Below, one piece after another: positions 1-7,855 of a stretch of DNA of 32,447 bases (positions within the stretch are counted from its first letter, which is position 1; every line of letters starts with the position of its first letter). Position numbers and translations under genes: made by a program. The stretch covers positions 1 to 32,447 of the forward strand of contig JBFFTH010000005.1 in the NCBI GenBank assembly GCA_041571855.1, given 5' to 3'. A model generated the notes under the pieces. It was not told the origin of the DNA. It worked only from the letters and a program-made list of their open reading frames with translations, and ran no database searches. This DNA is from JACKOF01 sp041571855. Its GTDB lineage: Bacteria; Pseudomonadota; Gammaproteobacteria; Pseudomonadales; Porticoccaceae.

Positions 1-2
1 AC

Positions 3-626
3 AGGATAGTCAGTCGCCTGGCTGTTTTTGATGGCATTGCGCCGCTCTTGATGAGAATTTTCCTGGCACCTGTATTCATCAAGGCCGGCTATGGCAAGCT
101 GCGACTGGACGAGGAGGGCCTTGGTCTTCTGGACCGGATCAGCGCAAATCCCGATGTGGTAGCGTGGTTTGGCAACCCCGATTGGGGGCTGGGCCTGCCA
201 ATGCCGGAACTGCTGGCATGCTTCGCCGGATGGGCGGAGTTTTTCGGTGGCTGGTTGCTGTTGCTGGGTTTACTGACACGGATCGCAGCATTGCCCCTGA
301 TGTTTACCATGATTATCGCCGCGGCAACTGTCCACTGGGATAACGGCTGGCATACGTTGCCGGAGGCCAGGCTGACGGTGCCCTGGGAGTGGCGCACTGA
401 TTTGATAGACGAGGGATTGGAGCGCAAAGCGCAAGCGGTTTCAATTCTGAGGCAGCATGGAAACTACCCGCACCTCACGTCTGCAGGCTCATTTACTGTG
501 CTTAAAAATGGCATTGAGTTTGCCGCGACCTACTTTGTCATGCTGCTGAGCCTGTTTTTTACCGGTGGCGGGCGTTTTTTCAGCATGGATTACTGGGCGC
601 AGAGATATTGCCAATCCTGCACATGA
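3..626 (+). CDS. DoxX-family membrane protein, HvfX-like (5' end outside window)
   Basis: The reading frame is open from the first full codon at position 3 to the TGA at 624-626, so the start lies left of the window. The TTG/ATG codons at 48-53 are internal, because the residues before them (FDGIAPLL) continue a normal DoxX first helix. Visible features are the DoxX N-terminal signature LAPVFIKAGYGKL, four hydrophobic segments, and the stretches WFGNPDWGLGLPMP, HGNYPHLTS and NGIEFAATYF. From memory these are typical of the HvfX branch of DoxX, which sits in Hvf/bufferin copper-binding RiPP operons with a DUF692 enzyme and its partner. That neighbourhood is outside the window, so the HvfX label is an inference. 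The DoxX family call itself is firm. The biochemical function is unproven; an inner-membrane location is expected. Confidence 0.8.
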   Translation, partial: RIVSRLAVFDGIAPLLMRIFLAPVFIKAGYGKLRLDEEGLGLLDRISANPDVVAWFGNPDWGLGLPMPELLACFAGWAEFFGGWLLLLGLLTRIAALPLMFTMIIAAATVHWDNGWHTLPEARLTVPWEWRTDLIDEGLERKAQAVSILRQHGNYPHLTSAGSFTVLKNGIEFAATYFVMLLSLFFTGGGRFFSMDYWAQRYCQSCT

Positions 627-647
627 AGTTGATATGGGTGCTATAAT
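618..647 (+). promoter_or_regulatory. Putative sigma-70 promoter of rhlB (extended -10)
   Basis: A perfect TATAAT lies at 642-647, preceded by TGC at 639-641, giving an extended -10. A weak -35 (TGCACA, 4 of 6 matches) lies at 618-623 with an 18-bp spacer. A GC-rich stretch (GCACGCC) follows the -10 directly. The site is 67 bp upstream of the rhlB ATG and overlaps the end of the DoxX-like gene. Confidence 0.6.
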
Positions 648-713
648 GCACGCCCTTTTCAGCCACGAGGCTGTCCTGGCTTGCAGTCAGGGATCAATCC
701 AGTAACAGAAAGA

Positions 714-2036
714 ATGTCAGAAAAAAACGCAAACCCCAATGCCGACAGCAAGTCGGCGAACCAGAAGCAATCCTCATCCGAAACCGGAAACCAAAGCCAG
801 AATCGCCGTCGCCGGCGCAGAGGTGGCAGAAAACAGGCCTGGGATATCAGCAAGTTCGAGGTGCCACCGCTGCCGGGCAAAGTTCGATTTCACGACCTCG
901 ACCTGCCGGTCGAATTGATGCATGGAATTGCCGATCTCGGCTTCCAGTATTGTTCTCCGATTCAGGCCGAATCCCTTCCCTATACTCTCAGTGGCCATGA
1001 TGTGGTCGGCAAGGCGCAGACCGGAACCGGTAAAACGGCGGCGTTCCTGGTCACTATTATCGACGACCTGATGAAAAACCCGGTCGAAGGTGATCGCTAT
1101 GCCGGGGAGGCGCGGGCAGTCGTTATTGCACCGACCAGAGAGCTGGTGATGCAGATTGCCGATGATGCCAGGGCGTTGACCAAATACACTTCATTACAGG
1201 TTCATACCCTGGTCGGAGGTATGGACTATGACAAGCAGCGCCGCCATTTGCACGATTCACTTTGCGATATCCTGGTGGCGACACCGGGTCGGTTGATTGA
1301 TTTCTGTTCCAGTCGCGATGTTTATCTGGACCAGACCGAATTGCTGGTGATCGATGAGGCGGATCGAATGCTGGACATGGGCTTTATCCCGCAGGTGCGC
1401 CGCATTGTGCGCCAGACTCCGCACAAGGAGCACCGGCAAACGATGCTGTTTTCGGCCACCTTTACGCCTGAGGTCGAGAGCCTGGCAGAACAGTGGACGG
1501 TTCGGCCGATCAGGATTGAAATTGCCCCTGAGCGAGTGGCGACGGATTCGGTGACGCAAAAAGTTTACATCACAGCCGCAGATGAAAAGTTTGCCCTGCT
1601 GAGAAAGATTATTTCCAGTGATGAAGTCGAAAGCGTGATTGTTTTTGCCAACCGTCGGGATCAGTGTCGACGCCTCCAGGAGAAATTGCAAAAGCTTGGC
1701 TTCAGGGCTGGCCTGTTGTCGGGCGATGTGCCACAGAACAGGCGGGTGAGGACGCTGGATGACTTTAAATCCGGCCGCTTGCAGGTGTTGGTGGCTACCG
1801 ACGTTGCCGGCCGCGGAATTCATGTCGATGGCATCAGTCACGTGGTGAACTATACCTTGCCGGAAGAGCCCGAAGATTACGTTCACCGTATAGGCCGCAC
1901 CGGTCGCGCGGGCAAGACAGGGATTTCCATCAGTTTCGCCTGCGAAGATGATGCATTCCGGCTGGAGCCCATTGAGGCGCTGTTGGGCGAGAAGCTCAAC
2001 TGTGAGCAGCCCACTGCCGAGTTGCTGGCAAGCTGA
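714..2036 (+). CDS. rhlB: ATP-dependent DEAD-box RNA helicase RhlB
   Basis: A 440-residue RNA helicase of the RhlB type. In gammaproteobacteria RhlB unwinds RNA for the RNase E degradosome in the cytoplasm. All core motifs are present: Q-motif region (residues 75-85), motif I AQTGTGKT (101-108), PTRELV (140-145), ATPGR (189-193), DEAD (214-217), SAT (247-249), ATDVAGRGIH (361-370) and HRIGRTGRAG (391-400). The stretch DRMLDMGFIPQVRRIVRQTPHK and the C-terminus ending PTAELLAS match RhlB rather than RhlE or SrmB. The N-terminus is hydrophilic and carries a run of six arginines (31-36), a likely RNA contact. I chose the ATG at 714 over the in-frame TTG at 681, because the extra residues have no family match and the ATG sits at a normal distance from the promoter. 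The gene converges on cysZ with a 7-bp gap. Confidence 0.93.
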   Translation: MSEKNANPNADSKSANQKQSSSETGNQSQNRRRRRRGGRKQAWDISKFEVPPLPGKVRFHDLDLPVELMHGIADLGFQYCSPIQAESLPYTLSGHDVVGKAQTGTGKTAAFLVTIIDDLMKNPVEGDRYAGEARAVVIAPTRELVMQIADDARALTKYTSLQVHTLVGGMDYDKQRRHLHDSLCDILVATPGRLIDFCSSRDVYLDQTELLVIDEADRMLDMGFIPQVRRIVRQTPHKEHRQTMLFSATFTPEVESLAEQWTVRPIRIEIAPERVATDSVTQKVYITAADEKFALLRKIISSDEVESVIVFANRRDQCRRLQEKLQKLGFRAGLLSGDVPQNRRVRTLDDFKSGRLQVLVATDVAGRGIHVDGISHVVNYTLPEEPEDYVHRIGRTGRAGKTGISISFACEDDAFRLEPIEALLGEKLNCEQPTAELLAS

Positions 2037-2043
2037 CCTTTAT

Positions 2044-2826
2044 CTAGGCCTCAGGTCCTGGCTGGATTTGCCTGCTGGCCAGGCCAGGCTTGATTTCTCT
2101 TTCCCACATCACGGCGGCAGCGGCGACCGATGCCGGGATGGCAATCATGTTGAACAGAGGCGCTGTTGTGGCAATCAACGTGGTGCCACCGAAACTGAAC
2201 GCCGACATTTTTTTTGCCGCCGTTATTTGTTTCAGTGTCGGAAAGGTTACCTGGTCATTGTCAGCCGGGTAATCTAGGTACTGCAGCGCCAGAGACCATG
2301 CACCCCAGATAAAAATAATGACCGGAGACAGCAGGTTCAGCGGGGGGAAGAAATTGAGCAAAAGAGTCAGCAGAAATACCCCGATGATTCTGGGTAAAAA
2401 ATAAAGCAATTTTTTAAATTCCCGCACAACGGAGCGGCCTGCGATTGCCAGTACCGCTTCAAAGGTCAGTGCCTCCTCTTTTTTTGAATTGCCGATAACC
2501 TCTGCAGCCCGTTCAGCCAGCAGGCCATAGAAGGGAGAGGCCAGCAAGTTGCCAACGATGGCGAAGATGTAGCCGTAGGTGATCAGCATCAACGCCACTG
2601 CCAGCACCCATAAAAACCATTCCAGAAAATCCAGCCATGCCGGCAGGTAAGCTGTCAGCCAGTCGAACAGCAAAGTGAACTGGTCGATTATGGCAAAGGT
2701 CATGCCGGCAAATAACAGAAGATTGATCAGCATGGGGCCGAGTACAAACCAACGTACCCTGGGGTGGACCAGCAGCTTTAACCCCACAGCTAAATAACCC
2801 GGGCCACTCAGTGTTGCCAGATTCAT
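2044..2826 (-). CDS. cysZ: CysZ-family sulfate permease
   Basis: A 260-residue inner-membrane protein of the CysZ/EI24 family (E. coli CysZ is about the same length). CysZ takes up sulfate for cysteine synthesis. The N-terminal GPGYLAVGLKLL, then HPRVRWFVLGPMLINLLLF with the first long hydrophobic helix, the segment YGYIFAIVGNLLASPFYGLLAE, and a later LLYFLPRIIGVFLLTLLLNFFPP all follow the family order. The ATG at 2826 is preceded by a purine-rich GGGGAAGAGGG stretch that serves as a ribosome binding site. No cys genes flank it, so sulfate as the substrate rests on family knowledge alone. Confidence 0.85.
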   Translation of the reverse strand: MNLATLSGPGYLAVGLKLLVHPRVRWFVLGPMLINLLLFAGMTFAIIDQFTLLFDWLTAYLPAWLDFLEWFLWVLAVALMLITYGYIFAIVGNLLASPFYGLLAERAAEVIGNSKKEEALTFEAVLAIAGRSVVREFKKLLYFLPRIIGVFLLTLLLNFFPPLNLLSPVIIFIWGAWSLALQYLDYPADNDQVTFPTLKQITAAKKMSAFSFGGTTLIATTAPLFNMIAIPASVAAAAVMWEREIKPGLASRQIQPGPEA

Positions 2827-2842
2827 TATCCCTCTTCCCCAG

Positions 2843-2871
2843 TTGAGAACTTTAAGGGAACAGTCTAACCT
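2843..2871 (+). promoter_or_regulatory. Possible promoter of the AsmA-like gene
   Basis: TTGAGA (5 of 6 to the -35 consensus) at 2843-2848 and a poor -10 (TAACCT) at 2866-2871 are separated by 17 bp. It lies in the short divergent gap between cysZ and the AsmA-like gene. The weak -10 keeps confidence low. Confidence 0.3.
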
Positions 2872-2908
2872 CGGCAGGTGAAAAGAGTAAGAACCAAGGG
2901 TTTATCAA

Positions 2909-3673
2909 ATGCGTGCACTTTTTAAGATTATCGGCTTGCTGGTTGTCATTGCCTTGATTGTGGTGGTGGTGGCTGTTTTCAACTTCGAGCGAGCAATAAA
3001 AGCCGCATTTGAAGAGCTGGGGCCTGACTACGTGAAGGCGCCGATCTCACTGGCAGAGGTGGACCTGTCGCCATTAAGTGGCGAGGGGAAACTGGGTGGC
3101 CTTGTCATTGGCAACCCGCAGGGCTACCAGACAGATTATGCCTTTTCACTGGGCGAAATCTTGATCAAGGTTGACACTGCCACGCTGAAGGAAAACGTGA
3201 TTGTGATTGAAAGGGTTCACATACTGAATCCCAGCATTATTTACGAGTCGGCTAATGGCAGCAGCAATATCAAACAGCTGCAGAAAAATATTATGTCTGC
3301 GGTAGGCGATAGCGGTAGCGGTAGCGCCAGCGTTGAATCCACTGGGGAGCCGAGCGGAGAAGGGGTCAAGATAATCATCAGGGATCTGCAGGTTCTGGAA
3401 GGGCAGGTCCGCTACAGTAATCCGCTGCTTGGCGGCAAGACTGTGGATCTGGTGCTGCCAGATATAAAGCTGACCAATATCGGTCAAAAATCAGGTGGAG
3501 CAACCGCGGCAAAAGTGCTTGAACAGATTCTCACAGCAGTCAACAAACAAACCAATTCTGCGATTGCCAATTCCGGCGCCATCAAGGAATTGCAGGGCCA
3601 GCTGAAGGGGAAAATTGAAGAAAAAACCAAGGGTGCCCTGGGCGATAAGCTGCAAGGTCTGTTTGGCGAGTAG
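2909..3673 (+). CDS. AsmA-like membrane-anchored protein, function unknown
   Basis: A 254-residue protein with one N-terminal membrane anchor (residues 4-24, rich in Val/Ile/Leu) and the rest probably periplasmic. The segment after the anchor (ISLAEVDLSPLSGEG, GLVIGNPQGY, EILIKVD, VIVIERVHILNPSIIYE, SNIKQLQKN) reads like the N-terminal repeat of AsmA/DUF748-type proteins, which are envelope proteins of the bridge-like lipid-transfer type. It is far shorter than classical AsmA. A Gly/Ser-rich linker (about 133-142) is coded by three near-perfect GGTAGC-type hexamers near 3306-3330. The C-terminus (about 205-254) is predicted helical with many Lys, Gln and Glu. The ATG at 2909 has AAGGG upstream. 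The role and partner are not recognisable; the gene stands alone between cysZ and nrdR. Confidence 0.6.
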   Translation: MRALFKIIGLLVVIALIVVVVAVFNFERAIKAAFEELGPDYVKAPISLAEVDLSPLSGEGKLGGLVIGNPQGYQTDYAFSLGEILIKVDTATLKENVIVIERVHILNPSIIYESANGSSNIKQLQKNIMSAVGDSGSGSASVESTGEPSGEGVKIIIRDLQVLEGQVRYSNPLLGGKTVDLVLPDIKLTNIGQKSGGATAAKVLEQILTAVNKQTNSAIANSGAIKELQGQLKGKIEEKTKGALGDKLQGLFGE

Positions 3674-4043
3674 GCGCTTGGCGGGGCCAGGACCTGTTGC
3701 CAAAAAAGGTGCTGGCTCCCAATGCATGTCTGCTGTTTCCCACATCGGTATTATCTGTTCTCCAACGCTGACAGGGAAAGCCGCTGTGGGGTTATCTCGC
3801 AGTTTTTACAAAATACGCGCTCCTCTGAAATCGCCTTGAGTCCCTCTGGTCTGTCAGGATTGGGCTTGTGACTAAACGGGCTTTCTCATGGCCTGCCATT
3901 TCCATTCCCATTGCCATGAAAAAAATGGCAGACAGCTTTTTCCATGGAAACCAGCAGGGTTCCCGTTTGTCTCCAGCCTCTTTTCTGGCTGGGATATCGC
4001 CAAAATATGCTAAGATGCGCGCCTGTTTTAAGGTCGTGGCGCT
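3674..4043. other. 370-bp intergenic region upstream of nrdR
   Basis: No convincing gene is present: the open frames here are short, run into flanking genes and show no family resemblance. It contains a TGCCAT/ATGGCA inverted repeat (3912-3917 and 3925-3930, loop GAAAAAA), a perfect 12-bp palindrome TTTCCATGGAAA at 3939-3950, and the nrdR promoter near its right end. No terminator with a proper U tract was seen after the AsmA-like gene. No riboswitch fold was recognised by eye. Confidence 0.6.
4008..4016 (+). promoter_or_regulatory. Putative extended -10 promoter of the nrdR-rib operon
   Basis: TGC at 4008-4010 followed by TAAGAT at 4011-4016 forms an extended -10 that can work without a good -35; none is visible. 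A GC-rich GCGCGCC follows at 4017-4023. The ATG of nrdR is 27 bp downstream of the -10. It is probably the main promoter for the following rib genes, because no other clear promoter was seen before 10458. Confidence 0.5.
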
Positions 4044-4517
4044 ATGCATTGTCCGTTTTGTAACACAGATGACACCAAGGTCATTGACTCCCGGCTGGTG
4101 GCCGAGGGCGGTCAGGTGCGCCGCCGCCGCGAATGCACCTCCTGCAGGGAGCGATTTACGACTTTTGAAGTGGCAGAGCTGTTGATGCCTAAAGTGATCA
4201 AGAGTGACGGCACCCGTGAACCCTTTGATGAGGATAAACTCCGCGCCGGTATGCACAGGGCGCTGGAGAAGCGCCCCGTCAGCGTGGAAGAAGTTGAGGC
4301 TGCAATTTCCCACATCAAGCATGCCTTGCAGGCGACCGGTGAGCGGGAAGTGCCATCGAGGATGCTCGGGGAGCTGGTGATGGAGCAGTTGCGCAAGCTC
4401 GACCAGGTGGCCTATGTCCGTTTTGCCTCTGTTTACCGGAGTTTTCAGGATATCAGTGAGTTCCGCGCCGAACTGGACAAGCTGGAAAACGAGTCCGCGC
4501 GCCCGGGTAGAAGCTGA
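4044..4517 (+). CDS. nrdR: Transcriptional repressor NrdR
   Basis: A 157-residue NrdR, the nucleotide-sensing repressor of ribonucleotide reductase genes. The N-terminal zinc ribbon has its four cysteines at C3, C6, C31 and C34, with the invariant TKVIDSR and RRRREC segments. An ATP-cone follows (about residues 49-139; VIKSDGTREPFDEDKL and VEEVEAAISHIKHAL). Length and motifs are canonical. It is the first gene of the riboflavin operon, a common gammaproteobacterial arrangement, with ribD starting 2 bp after its stop. No NrdR box was recognised in the upstream gap. Confidence 0.97.
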   Translation: MHCPFCNTDDTKVIDSRLVAEGGQVRRRRECTSCRERFTTFEVAELLMPKVIKSDGTREPFDEDKLRAGMHRALEKRPVSVEEVEAAISHIKHALQATGEREVPSRMLGELVMEQLRKLDQVAYVRFASVYRSFQDISEFRAELDKLENESARPGRS

Positions 4518-4519
4518 AA

Positions 4520-5620
4520 ATGTTCTCTGTTTTTGACCTGGAGATGATGGCGCGCGCCGTCGAGCTGGCGAGACGCGGTCACTTCACCACCATGCCCAAT
4601 CCCCGTGTGGGTTGCGTACTGGTACAGGCAGGCCAGGTGGTCGGGGAAGGCTGGCACCGGCGAGCGGGTGAGCCCCACGCAGAAATTTATGCGTTGAGAG
4701 AAGCCGGGGACAGGGCAAAGGGCGCAACTGCATATGTGACGCTGGAGCCCTGCAGTCATCACGGCCGCACACCGCCCTGTGTCGAGGCGCTGCTCAGGGC
4801 AGGTGTCGCCCGTGTGGTTTATGGCATGGAAGACCCCAACCCGCGGGTGGCGGGCAGCGGCATAGCTTTACTGCGCAAGGCTGGTGTCCAGGTAGAAGGT
4901 CCGTTGCTCGAGCCCGAGGTTGAAAAACTGAACCGGGGTTTTATCAAGCGCCAGCGAACCGGGTTGCCCTGGGTGAGGCTGAAACTGGCGATGAGTCTCG
5001 ATGGACGCACTGCCATGGCCAGCGGAGAGAGCCAGTGGATCACCGGCCCCGCTGCCCGCAGCGATGTGCAGCGCCTGCGGGCCGGCAGTTGTGCCATTGT
5101 CACCGGAATAGAGACGGTGTTGCAGGATAATCCGTCTATGACGGTTCGGGCCGAACAGCTGGGGCTGGAAAAGGCGGGCGAAATCGCCAGCAGGCAACCT
5201 CTGAGGGTAGTGGTTGACAGCGGCCTGCGAATCCCTGCTGATGCCAATATCCTGCGTGGTGAAAGGGTGCTGGTGGCAACAGCGCGAAGTGAGGGTGAAA
5301 TACCCAATGGCGAAATCGTTTCTCTGCCAAATGATAGCGGTGTGGTCGATCTTGCTGCACTGTTGGCAGACCTTGCCGGCCGGGAGTGCAATGAAGTGCT
5401 GGTTGAGGCTGGTGCGGTGCTGTCAGGCGCTTTTGTGCAACAGGGGCTGGTCGATGAGTTGGTCTGCTACATGGCGCCAACCTTGCTTGGCAGCGACGCC
5501 AGGCCATTGTTGAATTTGCCAATGCAAACTATGGCAGAAAAAATGAACTTGAAAATTGAGGACCTGCGTGCCGTCGGCAATGACTGGCGCATTGTTGCCA
5601 CGCCGGGTGACCAGGGTTAA
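4520..5620 (+). CDS. ribD: Bifunctional riboflavin deaminase/reductase RibD
   Basis: A 366-residue bifunctional enzyme for the second and third steps of riboflavin synthesis: deamination of the pyrimidine, then NADPH-dependent reduction of the ribosyl side chain. The N-terminal cytidine-deaminase-like domain (1-145) has the zinc site HAE (53-55) with PC (77-78) and C87 in EPCSHHGRTPPC. The C-terminal reductase domain (from about 150) starts with WVRLKLAMSLDGRTA and includes VTGIETVLQDNPSMTVR and LVEAGAVLSGAFV. Both halves look intact. It lies 2 bp from nrdR and 2 bp from ribE, so co-transcription is very likely. Confidence 0.97.
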   Translation: MFSVFDLEMMARAVELARRGHFTTMPNPRVGCVLVQAGQVVGEGWHRRAGEPHAEIYALREAGDRAKGATAYVTLEPCSHHGRTPPCVEALLRAGVARVVYGMEDPNPRVAGSGIALLRKAGVQVEGPLLEPEVEKLNRGFIKRQRTGLPWVRLKLAMSLDGRTAMASGESQWITGPAARSDVQRLRAGSCAIVTGIETVLQDNPSMTVRAEQLGLEKAGEIASRQPLRVVVDSGLRIPADANILRGERVLVATARSEGEIPNGEIVSLPNDSGVVDLAALLADLAGRECNEVLVEAGAVLSGAFVQQGLVDELVCYMAPTLLGSDARPLLNLPMQTMAEKMNLKIEDLRAVGNDWRIVATPGDQG

Positions 5621-5622
5621 AT

Positions 5623-6231
5623 ATGTTTACCGGAATTATTGAAGATGTGGGCGAGGTGGTTGCCAGTGAATCCCGGGGCGGCGACGTGCGATTGCGGATC
5701 AAAACCAACAACCTCGACCTCTCGGATGTGGGCATTGGTGACAGTATTGCCACTAACGGTGTTTGTTTGACCGTGGTTGCGTTGCCCGGAGATGGCTACG
5801 CGGTAGATGTTTCAAAGGAAAGCCTGTCGCTCACCACAATCGGTGATTGGCAGGTTGGTACACCGGTTAACCTGGAAAAGGCGTTGACGCCGACCACCCG
5901 GCTCGGTGGCCACATGGTGTCAGGGCATGTCGACGGTGTCGGTGAAGTCTTGAGTCGGCATTCGGAGGCCAGGGCCGAACACTTTCGACTGAGGGCGCCC
6001 AAAAAGCTGGCCAAGTATATTGCCCACAAAGGCTCAATTACTGTGGATGGCACCAGCCTGACGGTGAATAAGGTAGAGGGGGATGAGTTCGAATTGACCA
6101 TTGTGCCTCACACCCTTGAAAAAACAGTAATCGATGCCTATCAGCCGGGTTGCAGGGTAAACCTGGAAGTGGATTTGATCGCCCGTTATCTGGAGCGACT
6201 GCTGCTGGGTGACAAGGCTGCAGAGAAATAA
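5623..6231 (+). CDS. ribE: Riboflavin synthase, alpha subunit
   Basis: A 202-residue riboflavin synthase (also called RibC in some species), which dismutates two dimethyl-ribityllumazine molecules to riboflavin. Two lumazine-binding repeats are visible. The first starts MFTGIIEDVGEV and includes GDSIATNGVCLTV. The second starts GGHMVSGHVDGVGEV and includes KGSITVDGTSLTVN. Length matches the family. The ATG at 5623 follows the ribD stop by 2 bp. The product trimer works with the lumazine synthase coded 1.2 kb downstream. Confidence 0.97.
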   Translation: MFTGIIEDVGEVVASESRGGDVRLRIKTNNLDLSDVGIGDSIATNGVCLTVVALPGDGYAVDVSKESLSLTTIGDWQVGTPVNLEKALTPTTRLGGHMVSGHVDGVGEVLSRHSEARAEHFRLRAPKKLAKYIAHKGSITVDGTSLTVNKVEGDEFELTIVPHTLEKTVIDAYQPGCRVNLEVDLIARYLERLLLGDKAAEK

Positions 6232-6259
6232 TTGTTCTATAAAAGATTTAAGTAAAAAG

Positions 6260-7369
6260 ATGCAACTGAATAGTGTTGAAGAGCTGATTGAGGATATTCG
6301 CCAGGGCCGCATGGTAATCCTGATGGATGACGAGGATCGTGAGAACGAGGGCGACCTGGTGATGGCGGCAGAGATGGTGAAAGCGGAAGATATTAATTTC
6401 ATGGCCACCCATGCTCGCGGCCTGATCTGCCTGACCCTCAGCCAGGAGCGCTGTCGGCAGCTGGATTTGCCGCTGATGGTGGATAATAACGCGGCCAGCC
6501 ACGGTACTAACTTTACGCTCTCTATCGAGGCGGCCGAGGGCGTGACAACCGGCATTTCCGCGGCTGATCGGGCGCGCACGGTGCAGGCGGCAGTGGCGCG
6601 CAATGCCACCCCGAAGGATATCGTGCAGCCCGGCCACATCTTCCCGCTCATGGCGCAGCCCGGCGGTGTTCTGAGTCGGGCCGGCCACACCGAGGCGGGC
6701 TGCGATATGGCGCGCATTGCCGGTTTCGAGCCGGCGGCCGTGATCGTGGAGATCATGAACGAGGATGGCACCATGGCACGCCGTCCGGATCTTGAAATCT
6801 TTGCCCAAAAGCACAAGCTCAAAATCGGTACCATTGCAGACCTGATTCATTACCGAGCTGTCAACGAGCAGACCGTGGTCTGTGTGAATGAACAGGCAGT
6901 GGTTACCCGTTTTGGCGAGTTCACACTCAAGACCTATATCGACAAGGCAAGAAGGGAAAAGCACTTTGTCCTGGTCAAGGGTGAGCTGGTTTCCGGTGAG
7001 CCCACCCTGGTGCGGGTACACCTTTCCGATACGGCGCGTGATGTGCTGTCGCTTGAGCGCGCTGGAGAGTATAAATCCTGGACTATGCAGAAAGCGATGG
7101 AAATGGTTGCCCGTGAAGGTCGCGGGGTAATTGTCCTGATTTACGCCACTGAAACTGCTGAGCAGGTAGAGGAAAATATCAAAGCCCTGCTGGGGGATGC
7201 CAAGGGTCTCGCCAGCGCAGGCGGTCGGGTTTATCACCAGGTTGGCGCAGGCTCGCAGATATTGCGTGATCTTGGTGTCACCAAGATGAAGTTGATGAGT
7301 GCGCCGTTCAAATTTAGTGCCATTTCCGGTTTTGACCTGGAAGTGGTTGAGTACATTGATTGCCAGTAA
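6260..7369 (+). CDS. ribBA: DHBP synthase with degenerate GTP cyclohydrolase II domain (RibBA/RibBX type)
   Basis: A 369-residue two-domain protein. The N-terminal half (1-200) is 3,4-dihydroxy-2-butanone-4-phosphate synthase, converting ribulose 5-phosphate to the four-carbon unit of riboflavin. DDEDRENEGD (23-32), GHIFPL (126-130 region) and RAGHTEAG (140-147) are intact. The C-terminal half (about 210-369) has the GTP cyclohydrolase II fold outline but lacks the zinc site: where active enzymes have SECLTGD and CDCG, this one reads VHLSDTARDVLSLERAG (253-269), with no cysteines. It therefore probably cannot hydrolyse GTP, which fits the separate intact ribA at 10514. I chose ATG 6260 over the in-frame GTG at 6209, which would overlap ribE by 23 bp and add residues outside the family. 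Confidence 0.93.
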   Translation: MQLNSVEELIEDIRQGRMVILMDDEDRENEGDLVMAAEMVKAEDINFMATHARGLICLTLSQERCRQLDLPLMVDNNAASHGTNFTLSIEAAEGVTTGISAADRARTVQAAVARNATPKDIVQPGHIFPLMAQPGGVLSRAGHTEAGCDMARIAGFEPAAVIVEIMNEDGTMARRPDLEIFAQKHKLKIGTIADLIHYRAVNEQTVVCVNEQAVVTRFGEFTLKTYIDKARREKHFVLVKGELVSGEPTLVRVHLSDTARDVLSLERAGEYKSWTMQKAMEMVAREGRGVIVLIYATETAEQVEENIKALLGDAKGLASAGGRVYHQVGAGSQILRDLGVTKMKLMSAPFKFSAISGFDLEVVEYIDCQ

Positions 7370-7384
7370 TTTGGAAGTTTCGAG

Positions 7385-7855
7385 ATGAGTGAATTCAGGC
7401 CCATTGAGGGTAATTTTGACGCCGGTGATGCCCGTTTTGCCATTGTGGTGGCGCGCTGGAACAGTGAAATCACCGAGTCGCTACTGGAGGGTGCGCTGAG
7501 GGCGTTAAAGCGCCAGGGTGTCACGAAAGAAAATATGACCGTGGTCAGAGTGCCCGGTGCTTTTGAACTGCCGCTGGCCGCCAGCAAAGTAGCAAAAAGT
7601 GGCGACTTCGATGCGATTATCTGTCTCGGCTGCGTAATCCGTGGCGGTACGCCACATTTTGAGTATGTCTGTGCCGAGTGCACCCGTGGTATCGGCGAGG
7701 TTGCCCTGCGGGAAAATCTGCCGGTGGCCTTTGGCGTTCTCACCACCGATGACCTGCAGCAGGCAAAGGAACGCGCTGCCGACAATGAAGAAAACAAGGG
7801 TGAGGAAGCGGCGCTGACGGCGTTGGAAATGGTTGCCCTGTTCCGTCAGTTGTAA
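7385..7855 (+). CDS. ribH: 6,7-dimethyl-8-ribityllumazine synthase
   Basis: A 156-residue lumazine synthase that condenses the DHBP unit with the ribityl-aminopyrimidine. Family motifs are VRVPGAFELP (54-63), CLGCVIRGGTPHFEYV (80-95) with the general acid/base histidine H91, and NLPVAFGVLTTDDLQQA (111-127). Length is normal for the icosahedral or pentameric enzyme. Its stop codon overlaps the nusB start by one base (TAATG at 7853-7857), evidence of translational coupling in the operon. Confidence 0.97.
   Translation: MSEFRPIEGNFDAGDARFAIVVARWNSEITESLLEGALRALKRQGVTKENMTVVRVPGAFELPLAASKVAKSGDFDAIICLGCVIRGGTPHFEYVCAECTRGIGEVALRENLPVAFGVLTTDDLQQAKERAADNEENKGEEAALTALEMVALFRQL

Noticed and set aside
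3912..3930. TGCCAT/ATGGCA hairpin as a terminator for the AsmA-like gene
   Set aside because: It has a 6-bp stem, lies about 240 bp past the stop, and no T run follows directly.
3868..4185. 105-codon plus-strand frame before and into nrdR
   Set aside because: It overlaps nrdR in another frame and shows no homology; the nrdR promoter lies inside it.
6248..7237. Long open frame antisense to ribBA
   Set aside because: A codon-bias shadow of a strongly coding gene; no recognisable motifs.
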